Shown: positions 53,812 through 62,711 of the stretch, piece by piece
Position numbering within the stretch: the stretch's first letter is position 1
Layout: every line of letters starts with the position of its first letter
From: Paenibacillus albidus
Lineage (GTDB): Bacteria > Bacillota > Bacilli > Paenibacillales > Paenibacillaceae
Assembly: GCF_014644435.1 (NCBI RefSeq)
Contig: NZ_BMKR01000001.1
Span: forward strand, 186,001-250,000
Reading direction: 5' to 3'
Length of the DNA: 64,000 nucleotides
Made by a program: the position numbers and the translations under genes
The notes under the pieces: generated by a model
Told to the model about the DNA's origin: nothing
What the model saw: only the letters and a program-made list of their open reading frames with translations
Databases searched by the model: none

Positions 53812-54918
53812 ATGTCTACTCTGATTACCCCCCCTACCGACGCCAGAATGGCGACTATTATTGAAAAAGTTCGCGGTGGCGAACGATTAAATCTGGAAGA
53901 CGGCGTTTATTTATATGAGAGCAACGATCTGCTTACCATAGGTCAGCTCGCAAACGAAGTGAACCAGCGCAAGAACGGAAACAAGGTATATTTTATCGAA
54001 AATATGAGCCTATATTTCACCAATGTCTGCGAGTCGCGTTGTGCTTTCTGCAATTTCCGCAAAGATGAGGGAGAAGAAGGCGCGTATACCCTTTCCGGTC
54101 AGGAAATGGTGCAATATGTCGAACAGCATATTCATCCCGGCGTGCGCGAATTCCACATCGTCGGCGGACATAATGATAACGTCCCCTTTCAGTACTATGT
54201 TGATTCACTAAAAGCACTAAATGAACGTTTTCCGGATGTGACCCTCAAAGCATATACGGCGGCTGAAATCGACTTTTTCACCCGGATCAGCGGGCTGAGC
54301 ATTCGTGAAGTCCTGGAGCAGCTGCGGGCAGCGGGCCTTAAGACACTTACAGGCGGCGGTGCAGAGATCTTATCCGACCAATACCGCAAAAAAATGCGTG
54401 TCGACAAGGCCAATGTCGAAGAGTACCTGGAAGTCCACCGGACAGCGCACAAGCTTGGCATGAAGACGCACACCACGATGCTTTACGGTTCCATTGAGTC
54501 GCGTGAGGACCGCATCCGCCATATGCTGCAAATCCGCGAGCTGCAGGATGAGACAAACGGCTTTATGGTATTCATTCCATTATCCATGCAGCCCAAGAAC
54601 AAAAATGCCGGAATCATGCGCCGTAACTCGGCCTATGAGGATTTGAAGACCATTGCGGTAAGCCGGCTCATGCTGGACAACTTTGACCACATTAAAGCTT
54701 ACTTCATTAACATAGGAGCACAGCTGACCCAGGTAGCCCTCAGCTTTGGCGCTTCGGATGTCCACGGCACCATCCTGAAAGAGCGTATCAGCCACGCTGC
54801 CGGTGCCTTAACTCCGGAAGGCCTGACCCGCGACGAATTGATTTGGCTGGTCAAAGGAGCCGGGCGGATACCGGTTGAGCGTGACACATTCTATAATGAG
54901 ATCAAAGTATACGAATAA
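53812..54918 (+). CDS. mqnE: Aminofutalosine synthase (radical SAM)
   Basis: About 368 aa. The radical SAM triad CESRCAFC sits near residue 73, with the SAM-binding GGGAEILSDQ segment and MLYGSIESREDRIRHM following. It is homologous to CofH/MqnC proteins and, in this context, best fits MqnE, which joins chorismate-derived dehydrochorismate and SAM to form aminofutalosine in the futalosine menaquinone pathway. ATG 53812 has AGGAGG upstream. Confidence 0.9.
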   Translation: MSTLITPPTDARMATIIEKVRGGERLNLEDGVYLYESNDLLTIGQLANEVNQRKNGNKVYFIENMSLYFTNVCESRCAFCNFRKDEGEEGAYTLSGQEMVQYVEQHIHPGVREFHIVGGHNDNVPFQYYVDSLKALNERFPDVTLKAYTAAEIDFFTRISGLSIREVLEQLRAAGLKTLTGGGAEILSDQYRKKMRVDKANVEEYLEVHRTAHKLGMKTHTTMLYGSIESREDRIRHMLQIRELQDETNGFMVFIPLSMQPKNKNAGIMRRNSAYEDLKTIAVSRLMLDNFDHIKAYFINIGAQLTQVALSFGASDVHGTILKERISHAAGALTPEGLTRDELIWLVKGAGRIPVERDTFYNEIKVYE

Positions 54919-54971
54919 TGCCAGCCGGAATCTCCGGTTATAGTTTCTATTCGAAAGGATGATCGGTCAGT

Positions 54972-56033
54972 ATGCGAACACTGCTTGTTCTCGGCGGCGG
55001 CTATGGCGGCCTAGCCCTCATACAAGAATTGCTGGACAACCATCTTCCCGCGGATGTGGAAATCATTTTGATTGACCGCATGCCTTATCAAGGGATCAAG
55101 ACCGAATATTATGCGCTTGCCGCAGGTACGGTTGCCGATTATCATCTGCGGATTCAATTCCCGGTACATCCCCGGATGTCGGTCCGTTATGGAGAAGTGA
55201 GCTCGATCGAACTGGACAGCAGAGTGGTGTTCCTGGAATCGGGTGAGCCGATTTCTTACGATATCCTCGCTATTGCACTGGGTTGTACGGATAATTATCA
55301 TCATATCCCCGGCGCAGATCAGTATACTTGCAGCATTCAGAGTCTTGCCGGCACACGGGAAACTTACCGGAATCTGAATAATGTGAAGCCTTATGGTACG
55401 GTTAATATTGTAGGCGGGGGGCTTAGCGGAGTAGAGCTTGCGGCAGAGCTGCGTGAGAGCAGACCGGATCTGAATATTGCCATTCTGGACCGGGGAGAGC
55501 GGGTATTGTCCTCTTTTCCGGCCAGACTGTCAAAGTATGTTGAGGAATGGTTTAATGAGCATCACGTGGAGACGCGGGGGAATATTTCCGTCTCTCATGT
55601 TGAAAAGGATGCCATCTATAATGGTACACAAGCTATCGCTACTGATGTTACAGTATGGACCGCAGGCATTCAGCCTGTTCAGGTGGTACAGAAGCTGGAG
55701 CTCCCCAAGGACCGTGGAGGCCGGATTCTCCTCAGTGGGCATTACCAGGTGCCTGACTATCCAGAGGTGTATGTGATCGGAGACTGCGCCAGCCTTCCTT
55801 TCGCCCCGAGTGCACAGGCGGCGGGGGCACAAGGTGAGCAGGTGGGGCAGATCCTTCAGGCCTTATGGCGCGGCGATACCCCGAAGCTGCACAAGATCCG
55901 CCTCAAGGGCACCCTCGGGTCCCTGGGCAAAAACGCCGGCTTCGGCCTGATGGGCCGCCGGTCCGTTATGGGCCGGGTGCCCCGCCTGCTGAAGAGCGGT
56001 GTGCTGTGGATGTCCAAACGCCACTTCGGTTAG
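54972..56033 (+). CDS. yutJ: NDH-2-like NAD(P)H dehydrogenase (YutJ type)
   Basis: About 353 aa. FAD motif VLGGGYGGLALIQEL, NAD motif IVGGGLSGVELAAEL, and the C-terminal EVYVIGDCASLP. Close in length to Bacillus YutJ (355). It probably oxidises NADH in the membrane periphery; a regulatory or alternative quinone-reductase role is possible. It follows mqnE by 53 bases on the same strand, and yuzB is convergent. Confidence 0.85.
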   Translation: MRTLLVLGGGYGGLALIQELLDNHLPADVEIILIDRMPYQGIKTEYYALAAGTVADYHLRIQFPVHPRMSVRYGEVSSIELDSRVVFLESGEPISYDILAIALGCTDNYHHIPGADQYTCSIQSLAGTRETYRNLNNVKPYGTVNIVGGGLSGVELAAELRESRPDLNIAILDRGERVLSSFPARLSKYVEEWFNEHHVETRGNISVSHVEKDAIYNGTQAIATDVTVWTAGIQPVQVVQKLELPKDRGGRILLSGHYQVPDYPEVYVIGDCASLPFAPSAQAAGAQGEQVGQILQALWRGDTPKLHKIRLKGTLGSLGKNAGFGLMGRRSVMGRVPRLLKSGVLWMSKRHFG

Positions 56034-56049
56034 AGGTCAGGCGCGTGCG

Positions 56050-56304
56050 TTAATCAAGCTCCAGATTGTCCCAGGCTTCCAGCTCCTTGATCTTGGCTTC
56101 AATGGCGGCTTCCAGCTCTTCCGGAGTGGCCGCCTCTACAATTTCGCCGTCAACCATGGCGAAGGGCATCAGATAACATTGGCCGCAATTGTTCAGGCAG
56201 CCGTATTCCAAGGTGTCGTAATCGGGGTTTTGTTCGAGTTTTTTCATTAATGCTGCAGTGCCATGACCGATGTTGCTGGCACAAAATTCAATAATTGGCC
56301 TCAT
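56050..56304 (-). CDS. yuzB: YuzB-like DUF1450 protein
   Basis: About 84 aa. Cysteines in EFCASN and CLNNCGQC give a thioredoxin-like [2Fe-2S]-type pattern (C-x(n)-C-x3-C-x2-C) as in DUF1450. Bacillus YuzB sits beside yutJ in the same way. Its function is not known; electron transfer is plausible. AAGGAGATC precedes the ATG. Confidence 0.82.
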   Translation of the reverse strand: MRPIIEFCASNIGHGTAALMKKLEQNPDYDTLEYGCLNNCGQCYLMPFAMVDGEIVEAATPEELEAAIEAKIKELEAWDNLELD

Positions 56305-56387
56305 AATGATCTCCTTATTCTGTCCTAACCATTTTATTTTTTAACTTTTTGTACTATAATAAACATACGAAAGGAGTGACCCTAGAA

Positions 56388-56636
56388 ATGAGTGAGAATG
56401 TACAAAGCGCCACCATGTATGATGAAGTACTGGAAGTGCTTGATAAACTTCGTCCGTTCCTGCAGCGCGATGGCGGTGACGTGGAACTGATTGACGTTGA
56501 AGACGGCATTGTGAAGTTAAAGCTCATGGGTGCATGCGGCAGCTGCCCAAGCTCCACTATCACACTCAAAGCCGGGATTGAACGTGCCCTCGTCGAAGAA
56601 GTCGAAGGCGTTGAAGAAGTAATTCAAGTATTCTAA
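56388..56636 (+). CDS. yutI: NifU-like iron-sulfur scaffold (YutI)
   Basis: About 82 aa, the NifU C-terminal domain. The cluster motif CGSCPSS is near residue 60 and the region [13 protein letters not shown] is typical. It carries Fe-S clusters for transfer to apo-proteins. ATG 56388 has AAAGGAG eleven bases upstream. A strong terminator follows. Confidence 0.92.
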   Translation: MSENVQSATMYDEVLEVLDKLRPFLQRDGGDVELIDVEDGIVKLKLMGACGSCPSSTITLKAGIERALVEEVEGVEEVIQVF

Positions 56637-56653
56637 TCCCGTTTAATAACCAT

Positions 56654-56692
56654 CCCGTTCCTTCTGTTCGCAGAAGGAACGGGATTTTTTTT
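56654..56692 (+). terminator. Terminator of yutI
   Basis: Perfect 13-bp stem (56654-56666 with 56671-56683), TTCG loop, then eight T. Confidence 0.95.
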
Positions 56693-56848
56693 AATTATAG
56701 AGGATTTGATAATCAGCCACAAGCCCGGTCCGTGGAAGTCTACCCAGTAGTTCCCAGGCATGAAGGTCGCTTTCCGGTCCGTCCTGCTGAAGCTGTTTCG
56801 GTTAAATCCAATGGCAAGCAAATTTGGTCCATATTATATTGAATGTAC

Positions 56849-57087
56849 AAAAGAAACCTCTCTTTCGAAATGGTTGGTCGCACTCCCATTTTACCAAAGA
56901 AAGGTTTCTTTTTTGATTTTCAGTAGAATTGTAGATACGATTCCCGCTTAAACAGCGGAGAGGACGGAACGATTGTGAAAAAGCGGTAGCGGTCGCCTTT
57001 ATATCCGGATTTTTACCGCTAAAGCAAATAAATAAAATCTGGATATAACAGCGATTGGAACAACAGTCCGTTCGCGCAGCGTCCTCA
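56849..57087. repeat. Structured non-coding region between yutI and metQ
   Basis: In the 500-bp gap, AAAAGAAACCT (56849-56859) pairs with AGGTTTCTTTT (56902-56912). A second dyad has 15-base arms with one mismatch (56999-57013 and 57034-57048). GAGGACG (56960-56966) pairs with CGTCCTC (57080-57086) around the latter. No gene is supported. Confidence 0.55.
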
Positions 57088-57140
57088 CCAATCACTCACG
57101 TAGATCCTACTCCAAAATAAGGGCTATCCCAAGCATGGAT

Positions 57141-58022
57141 TTAGAATGCAGGAATGATCGAACCTTGGTATTCCTCTTCAATAAAGGTTTTGGCTTCAGG
57201 AGAAGTCAAAGCTGCAGCCAGCTTCTGGATGGCTTCGGAATCCTTGTTATCCAGTCTCGATACCAAAATATTAGCATATGGAGAATCCGTGCCTTCAATA
57301 AACAAGGCATCCTTCGTCGGAACAAGTTTTGCTTCAAGAGCAAAGTTGGTGTTGATCAGCGCCAGGTCGACTTCACCCAATTGACGGGGCAGCATCGCTG
57401 CATCCAGCTCAATAATCTCCAGGTTCTTTTTGTTCTCTTTGATGTCCGCTTTGGTGGAAGTGATATTGGTATCATCATTTAAGGTAATCAGACCATTTTT
57501 GGCCAGCAGGATCAGTGCCCGTCCACCGTTTGTAGCATCGTTCGGAATCGCTACCATTGCGCCGTCAGCCAGTTCATCGATGGATTTGATTTTTTGGGAA
57601 TAGGCACCAAACGGTTCGACATGAACTGCTGTAACCGATACGAGATCAGTTTTGTTGTCTTTATTTTGGGCATCCAGATAAGGCTGGTGTTGGAAAAAGT
57701 TAGCGTCCAGCTGCTTCTCGGCGAGCTGCACATTGGGCTGAACATAATCGGTAAATTCCTTGATTTCCAGGGTCACGCCTTGGGCTTCAAGCTGCGGAGC
57801 AATAGCTTTCAGGATTTCGGCATGCGGCTTAGCTGAAGCTCCCACTACCAGGGTAACCGGTTCTGCAGCCGGTTCAGTCGTTGCATCCGCTGCCGGCTCA
57901 GCTGTCCCACTCTTTGCCGGTGTTTGTCCTGCAGCCTGGTTATTCGCGGTATTATTGTTCCCGCAAGCAGCCAGCACCATTACCAGTGTCAGGCTAAACA
58001 ATGTCAGTAGTACTTTTTTCAT
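57141..58022 (-). CDS. metQ: Methionine-binding lipoprotein MetQ
   Basis: About 293 aa. Signal peptide with lipobox LAAC (cysteine near 20), a Thr/Ala/Gly linker, then the NlpA-type binding domain (VTLVVGASAKPHAEILKAI, DANFFQHQPYL, AIPNDATNGGRAL). It captures L-methionine (or D-methionine or its sulfoxide) for MetNI. Third gene of metNIQ. Confidence 0.93.
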   Translation of the reverse strand: MKKVLLTLFSLTLVMVLAACGNNNTANNQAAGQTPAKSGTAEPAADATTEPAAEPVTLVVGASAKPHAEILKAIAPQLEAQGVTLEIKEFTDYVQPNVQLAEKQLDANFFQHQPYLDAQNKDNKTDLVSVTAVHVEPFGAYSQKIKSIDELADGAMVAIPNDATNGGRALILLAKNGLITLNDDTNITSTKADIKENKKNLEIIELDAAMLPRQLGEVDLALINTNFALEAKLVPTKDALFIEGTDSPYANILVSRLDNKDSEAIQKLAAALTSPEAKTFIEEEYQGSIIPAF

Positions 58023-58082
58023 TATGAATCCCCCTTATACAATATGATTGTTTATGAAAAAGGCTATCTATATGGATGTACC

Positions 58083-58751
58083 TTATTTCCGTGTAAAATG
58101 TCTGACCAATCGGTCCCCGATCATTTGCAGCAGCTGCACCAGGATAATCATGAGCGCTACCGCAATGAGCATAACTTCCATCTCATACCGGTAATAACCG
58201 TAGCGGATGGCAAGGTCGCCAAGACCGCCGCCGCCTACCATACCCGACATAGCCGTATAGGAGACCAGGGTCACCAGTGTGATCGTCACTCCTGCCAACA
58301 GACCCGGCCGAGCCTCGGGAAGCAGCACCCGCAGTACGATCTGAGAAGTGGATGCCCCCATTCCTTGAGCGGCTTCGATGACTCCGCGGTCCACCTCACG
58401 CAGCGCAGTCTCGACCAGCCGGGCAAAAAACGGTGCCGCACCAATCACAAGCGCGGGAATCGTGCCAAGCACCCCGATGGAAGTGCCTACGATCGACTTG
58501 CTGAAAGGGATCAGCGCCACCATCAGAATAATGAAAGGAACCGAACGCAGGATGTTGACCAGAAACGATAAAACCGAATAAATGAACCGAATTACAGGCT
58601 CTTGTGATCTTCCCCATAAATATAACACAATTCCGAGTGGTAAACCAAGGATTATTGTGAACACTCCAGAAATAGCCAGCATTTGTAAGGTTGCCAGCAT
58701 GGCATCCATCATTTCTTCCCAATTGACCTCGTTAAAATTCAAGCCGCCCAT
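58083..58751 (-). CDS. metI: Methionine ABC transporter permease MetI
   Basis: About 222 aa with five helices and an EAA-type loop EAAQGMGASTSQIVLRVLLPE. Its ATG overlaps the metN stop (TAATG), which indicates translational coupling. Together with MetN it forms the importer channel. Confidence 0.94.
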   Translation of the reverse strand: MGGLNFNEVNWEEMMDAMLATLQMLAISGVFTIILGLPLGIVLYLWGRSQEPVIRFIYSVLSFLVNILRSVPFIILMVALIPFSKSIVGTSIGVLGTIPALVIGAAPFFARLVETALREVDRGVIEAAQGMGASTSQIVLRVLLPEARPGLLAGVTITLVTLVSYTAMSGMVGGGGLGDLAIRYGYYRYEMEVMLIAVALMIILVQLLQMIGDRLVRHFTRK

Positions 58752-59776
58752 TAAGACAACACCTCCACATCCAGGCCCTGAGCCTTTAGTTCCAGAACCG
58801 TTGAAGTTATGGCTTCGGCTGAACCTTCAAAACGCACAATCAGCTGTCCAAAAGGCACATCTTTGATCGTGGAAATAGTACCCTGCAAAATAGCAAAGTT
58901 CACGCCTGTCTCCCGGGCCACCCTGGACAAAGTAGAACCGTAGGTTTTTTCGCCAAGGAACGTAATCTTGACCGCCTGGGACGACTCTCCGGGTACCGTA
59001 CGCATTGCCGCCTGCAGTTGACCGTCATTCTGTGCTTCACCACGGATAAATCCCTGCGTAATCTCATGTTTCGGCTTCAGAAAGACTTCCGTCACTGCTC
59101 CCTGCTCCACAATCCCGCCGCCATGAATGACGGCCACCCGGTCACAGATCCTTTGGATGACATGCATTTCATGGGTGATCAGCACAATGGTCAGATTAAA
59201 TTGGCGGTTAATGTCCAGCAGCAGACGCAGAATCGAATCCGTGGTCTGGGGATCAAGTGCCGAAGTCGCTTCATCGCAGAGAAGCACATCCGGATCATTG
59301 GCCAAAGCCCGGGCCACGCCCACCCGCTGCTTCTGACCGCCGGACAGCTGAGCCGGATATTTATTCCGGTGGCCTTCCAGTCCCACCAGAGCAAGCAGAT
59401 CCTTAACCTTCTCCTCTACAGCTGAATCCGGAGTCCCTGCCAGCCGCAGCGGAAAAGCAATATTATCATATACCGTTGCAGACGATAGCAGGTTGAAGTG
59501 CTGAAAAATCATCCCGATCTTCCGCCGCTTCTCTTGAAGCCGGCCCTTGCCGAGCTTGGTTAATTCCACTCCGTCCACCCAGACTTCGCCCTCTGTTGGA
59601 CGCTCCAGCAGGTTGATGCAGCGGATCAGCGTACTTTTTCCTGCGCCGGAATGGCCGATGACTCCGAAGATTTCACCCTTTTGAATCGAAAGGTTCAGAT
59701 CCGAGAGTGCGGTTGCCGTTTTGTTTCCTTTCCCATATCTCTTGGTAAGCCCTCTTAACTCTATCAATGGCTCCAC
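58751..59776 (-). CDS. metN: Methionine ABC transporter ATP-binding subunit MetN
   Basis: About 341 aa. Walker A GHSGAGKST, signature LSGGQKQRV, Walker B VLLCDEATSALDP, and a C-terminal NIL (ACT-like) domain that senses methionine and inhibits the importer (VKITFLGEKTYGSTLSRVARETG). First gene of metNIQ; the upstream leader is a SAM riboswitch. Confidence 0.95.
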   Translation of the reverse strand: MEPLIELRGLTKRYGKGNKTATALSDLNLSIQKGEIFGVIGHSGAGKSTLIRCINLLERPTEGEVWVDGVELTKLGKGRLQEKRRKIGMIFQHFNLLSSATVYDNIAFPLRLAGTPDSAVEEKVKDLLALVGLEGHRNKYPAQLSGGQKQRVGVARALANDPDVLLCDEATSALDPQTTDSILRLLLDINRQFNLTIVLITHEMHVIQRICDRVAVIHGGGIVEQGAVTEVFLKPKHEITQGFIRGEAQNDGQLQAAMRTVPGESSQAVKITFLGEKTYGSTLSRVARETGVNFAILQGTISTIKDVPFGQLIVRFEGSAEAITSTVLELKAQGLDVEVLS

Positions 59777-59804
59777 CCCCCTTTACCCTAGTTTCGAATA
59801 AAAC

Positions 59805-60006
59805 AAAAAACCTCCGCGATCGGGTGCAGATCGCAAGAGGCTGTACGTATATAAACTCTGCCTTCTCATCTGCCAACGACCGCAATACTGCGCCATTGTA
59901 GGAATTAGCACCATGACATTTAAAGAACGTACCCGGGTTGGGGACTGCTCTATAAATCGGTTGCCGGGCTTCATCGGGCCTATCCCTCCGCCGCTCTCGA
60001 TAAGAA
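59805..60006 (-). ncRNA. SAM-I (S-box) riboswitch of metNIQ
   Basis: Leftward leader with the S-box core CTTATC, AGAG, GGAGGGA, GATGAAGCCC and GGCAACC. It ends in a terminator with a long stem (CCTCTTGCGATC...GATCGCGGAGG) and six T near 59805-59810. High SAM should terminate transcription before metN. Confidence 0.95.
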
Positions 60007-60056
60007 CTACCTATGAAATTGAATGTCAGGCCATGAAAACTTGGAATGCAAGCATA

Positions 60057-60085
60057 AGTATAGTAAGTTTCGCTTTCATTGTCAA
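60057..60085 (-). promoter_or_regulatory. SigA promoter of the metNIQ leader
   Basis: TTGACA (60080-60085 on the minus strand), 17-bp spacer, TATACT (60057-60062). It lies inside the gap just upstream of the riboswitch. Confidence 0.85.
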
Positions 60086-60110
60086 AGGAAAATTTCCACA
60101 AGGGCTTTCA

Positions 60111-60827
60111 TCACGCTCTGGCATTTTTGCGCCATTGTTTATTGCTATAGCCGAAGGCTGCAGTTAGTGATTTACAGGCCATATCCAGGCCCTGCTGAAG
60201 ATCCTCCAGATGACCGTCCAGATCCTCCAGCTGTATCTTGTCATGCAAACCCCGGTGGCGCTGCCACAGATCGTCCTGCATTTCGGCATTCATATAGTGA
60301 ATTTCGGCATTCCGGCGTTTGCGCAGATTCTGCAGCGGTTCCCGGTATGAACTCTTGATTTGCTCCAGCTGATCCGCCAAAAACATATGCTCCTTCAGCA
60401 CATGGAATTGCCGCAATACCGTAAAATAAGAAAAATGCGCTTTGACTTTGGACGTATTCAGATCATAAAGACTGTTGAGCACGGTGCCCAATTTGTCCAG
60501 CAGCGAAAATACGCGGATGAAGCCATTTTTGTAAAAATAGACATAACGCGCATAGTCCCCCTGCTCCTGAGGGGTCATATCGTCCATAAAACCGGCAATC
60601 ACCAGCTTCCGGTAAAAAGCTGCGGCAAACCAGCTCTGCTCGAGTTCATCCAGAGAGGAGATCAGCCCGCGGGTCCAGATTTCCAGCTTGCGGAATTCAT
60701 GGTCCTGGTCTTCAAGCCGGTTCATTTCATGGCGCAGCAGCGCGGCCATTGTGCCCATATTGTCCATAGCCTCAGCCAATACGCCGCTATTCTGGCGGGG
60801 CGGCTCTCCGAGTAAGATACGCAGCAT
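60111..60827 (-). CDS. Cthe_2314-type HEPN domain protein
   Basis: About 238 aa, mostly alpha-helical. The motif RNAEIH (R-x4-H) near residue 172 is the catalytic signature of HEPN domains, several of which are RNases. Length and pattern fit the Cthe_2314 group of unknown function. It lies 38 bases after the UbiD-family gene on the same strand. The gene order with ctaA and UbiD offers no obvious link to RNA cleavage. Confidence 0.7.
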   Translation of the reverse strand: MLRILLGEPPRQNSGVLAEAMDNMGTMAALLRHEMNRLEDQDHEFRKLEIWTRGLISSLDELEQSWFAAAFYRKLVIAGFMDDMTPQEQGDYARYVYFYKNGFIRVFSLLDKLGTVLNSLYDLNTSKVKAHFSYFTVLRQFHVLKEHMFLADQLEQIKSSYREPLQNLRKRRNAEIHYMNAEMQDDLWQRHRGLHDKIQLEDLDGHLEDLQQGLDMACKSLTAAFGYSNKQWRKNARA

Positions 60828-60865
60828 AACCTTCCTCCTACTTAAGTGTGTTCAGCTTCCAAATG

Positions 60866-62638
60866 TTATGCACCCCGAAAATAACTTTTCCAGTTCCGGT
60901 CCACCAGCTCTACTGTCTCCGGGTCCGGAATCAGCTCCGCCGGATGGCCCGGCTTGGTGCGGGCATCGATAATGAGCGGCAGCTTGTACTCAATGTGGTG
61001 ATTCCTCACGTCGGAGTTGGCGTATAGATCGGTCGCCGGATTGAAGTGTGTGAGCACCGTCCACAGGAACGAAGCTGAAGTCTGGACCGTATCCGCCGCA
61101 TGATCGGCCAGAATAACTAGCGGCCAGGCGGTCTCCTTCTCGCTCAACGCTGCAACCAGCCTGCCCGGAAGCTCAGGATCCTCTTCATAGGATGCACCGG
61201 AAACGGTTAAACATCCCCCGCAGAATGGCAACGCCTGATGAATTCCGGGAACCAGTCCTTCCTCATAGCTCCGCGGGAGCTCACGAATGGGATCGCCGAT
61301 GCCTACCATCACGGCTTTGTTGCGGTGATTCAGCTGCTCTGGCGTAAACGGATGCGAACCCTGTGAAAGAGTCTGGAATACCGACAGATCGGTAGCCGGG
61401 TTGAAACGTTCCAATAGGGCTTCCATAAGCTTGGGGAAATCCGCTGGATCAAGCGGCTCGTTGGTAAGGAGCAGCAGCTTTGTTTTTGAGAGCTGGCCTT
61501 CCCCAAGAATACGGAATGCCGCTGCCATGGCTTCCCGGGAGTAGCTTTCCTGAACTACGGCTGCAGTCAAGGGATACGGGCCGGATTCAGGGTAAGTCCA
61601 CAACGAATGAACCGAAGGCATGACATACTGGTAGGCAGGAGCCAGCAGGCGCTGTAAAGATTGACTCAGGTAAACATCCTCATGCCTTGTCTTACCGCTG
61701 ATAACCGCCGGAAAAATAGCATCTTTACGGTGCCATATCCGTTGTACATGCATCACTGGAGACTGCGGCTGCAGCGGGTCATACCCGTAGTACCCACCCG
61801 GAGTATTTTCAGGCCGCCGGTCATAAGGGGGCACCAGGCCGCGAATGGCGAATTCCGCCTCGGCTGGAATACGGTGTCCGCCCATCGGGTCTTTGACCAT
61901 CGGCAATTTACCGCCCAGAATAAGCGATGCCAGCAGCAGCCCGGGAAAACGGTCAGGAATTAGGGCAGACGCTGCCGCCATAAGCGCCGGGGGGCCTCCA
62001 ATAAATACGGAAACCGGCATCGTCTCTCCCCGAACTTCGGCTTCATAATGGTGCGAACCGGCACCTGTATGGTTCTGCCAATGGACCCCGGCGGTGTGGT
62101 CGTCATATAGAGGCAGACGGTTCAGACCAATCTTGTATTCCTTGGGGTTGTCCAGCTTCTCGGTGTATACCAGCGCCAAGCTGATACTGGGGTCTCCCTC
62201 TTGCTTCCAGCCTGTAATCCGCGGCAGCTCCTTGAGCGGATCACTACTTCGGCAAATCCCCAGCACCGGCGCTTCCCCCTGAGGCACATTTTTAGTTCCG
62301 ATCTTGAGCAGATCATAGATCAAGCCTTTTTCCTTCCAAATCCCAGCCGCTGTAGGCGGCACCAGCGATTCTACCGAACCCAGCAAGGACTGCATCAAAC
62401 GCTCGGGCCGGGTCCCGAATGCCCGGTCCACTCTGTTTGCCGTACCGAACAAATTGGTGGCTACGGGGAAGGCACTCCCTTTTACATTTGTGAACAGCAA
62501 GGCAGGCCCTTCCTCCTGCATTACACGCCGATGAATCTCCGCAAGCTCAAGATAAGGATCCACCGGCGTCTCAATGACCCTAAGCTCCTTATCCTTGCGC
62601 AGCCCTTCGATCCATTGTCGTAAATTACCGTATCCCAA
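60866..62638 (-). CDS. UbiD family decarboxylase
   Basis: About 590 aa. UbiD signatures include IGLNRLPLYD (with the metal/prFMN ligand region), GGHRIPAEAEFAIRG and the C-terminal RTKPGHPAELIPDP. UbiD enzymes use prenylated FMN made by a UbiX partner, which is not in this window. With mqnE in the same window it may be the menaquinone decarboxylase of the futalosine pathway (MqnL-like), though another aromatic-acid substrate is possible. Second of the run ctaA-ubiD-HEPN. Confidence 0.88.
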   Translation of the reverse strand: MGYGNLRQWIEGLRKDKELRVIETPVDPYLELAEIHRRVMQEEGPALLFTNVKGSAFPVATNLFGTANRVDRAFGTRPERLMQSLLGSVESLVPPTAAGIWKEKGLIYDLLKIGTKNVPQGEAPVLGICRSSDPLKELPRITGWKQEGDPSISLALVYTEKLDNPKEYKIGLNRLPLYDDHTAGVHWQNHTGAGSHHYEAEVRGETMPVSVFIGGPPALMAAASALIPDRFPGLLLASLILGGKLPMVKDPMGGHRIPAEAEFAIRGLVPPYDRRPENTPGGYYGYDPLQPQSPVMHVQRIWHRKDAIFPAVISGKTRHEDVYLSQSLQRLLAPAYQYVMPSVHSLWTYPESGPYPLTAAVVQESYSREAMAAAFRILGEGQLSKTKLLLLTNEPLDPADFPKLMEALLERFNPATDLSVFQTLSQGSHPFTPEQLNHRNKAVMVGIGDPIRELPRSYEEGLVPGIHQALPFCGGCLTVSGASYEEDPELPGRLVAALSEKETAWPLVILADHAADTVQTSASFLWTVLTHFNPATDLYANSDVRNHHIEYKLPLIIDARTKPGHPAELIPDPETVELVDRNWKSYFRGA

Positions 62639-62711
62639 ACTATGTTCCTCCTCCGCCGACTGTGTCCGGTCATCGCGGCTTATGACAACATCCTGTCTTT
62701 TAAGCCTACCT

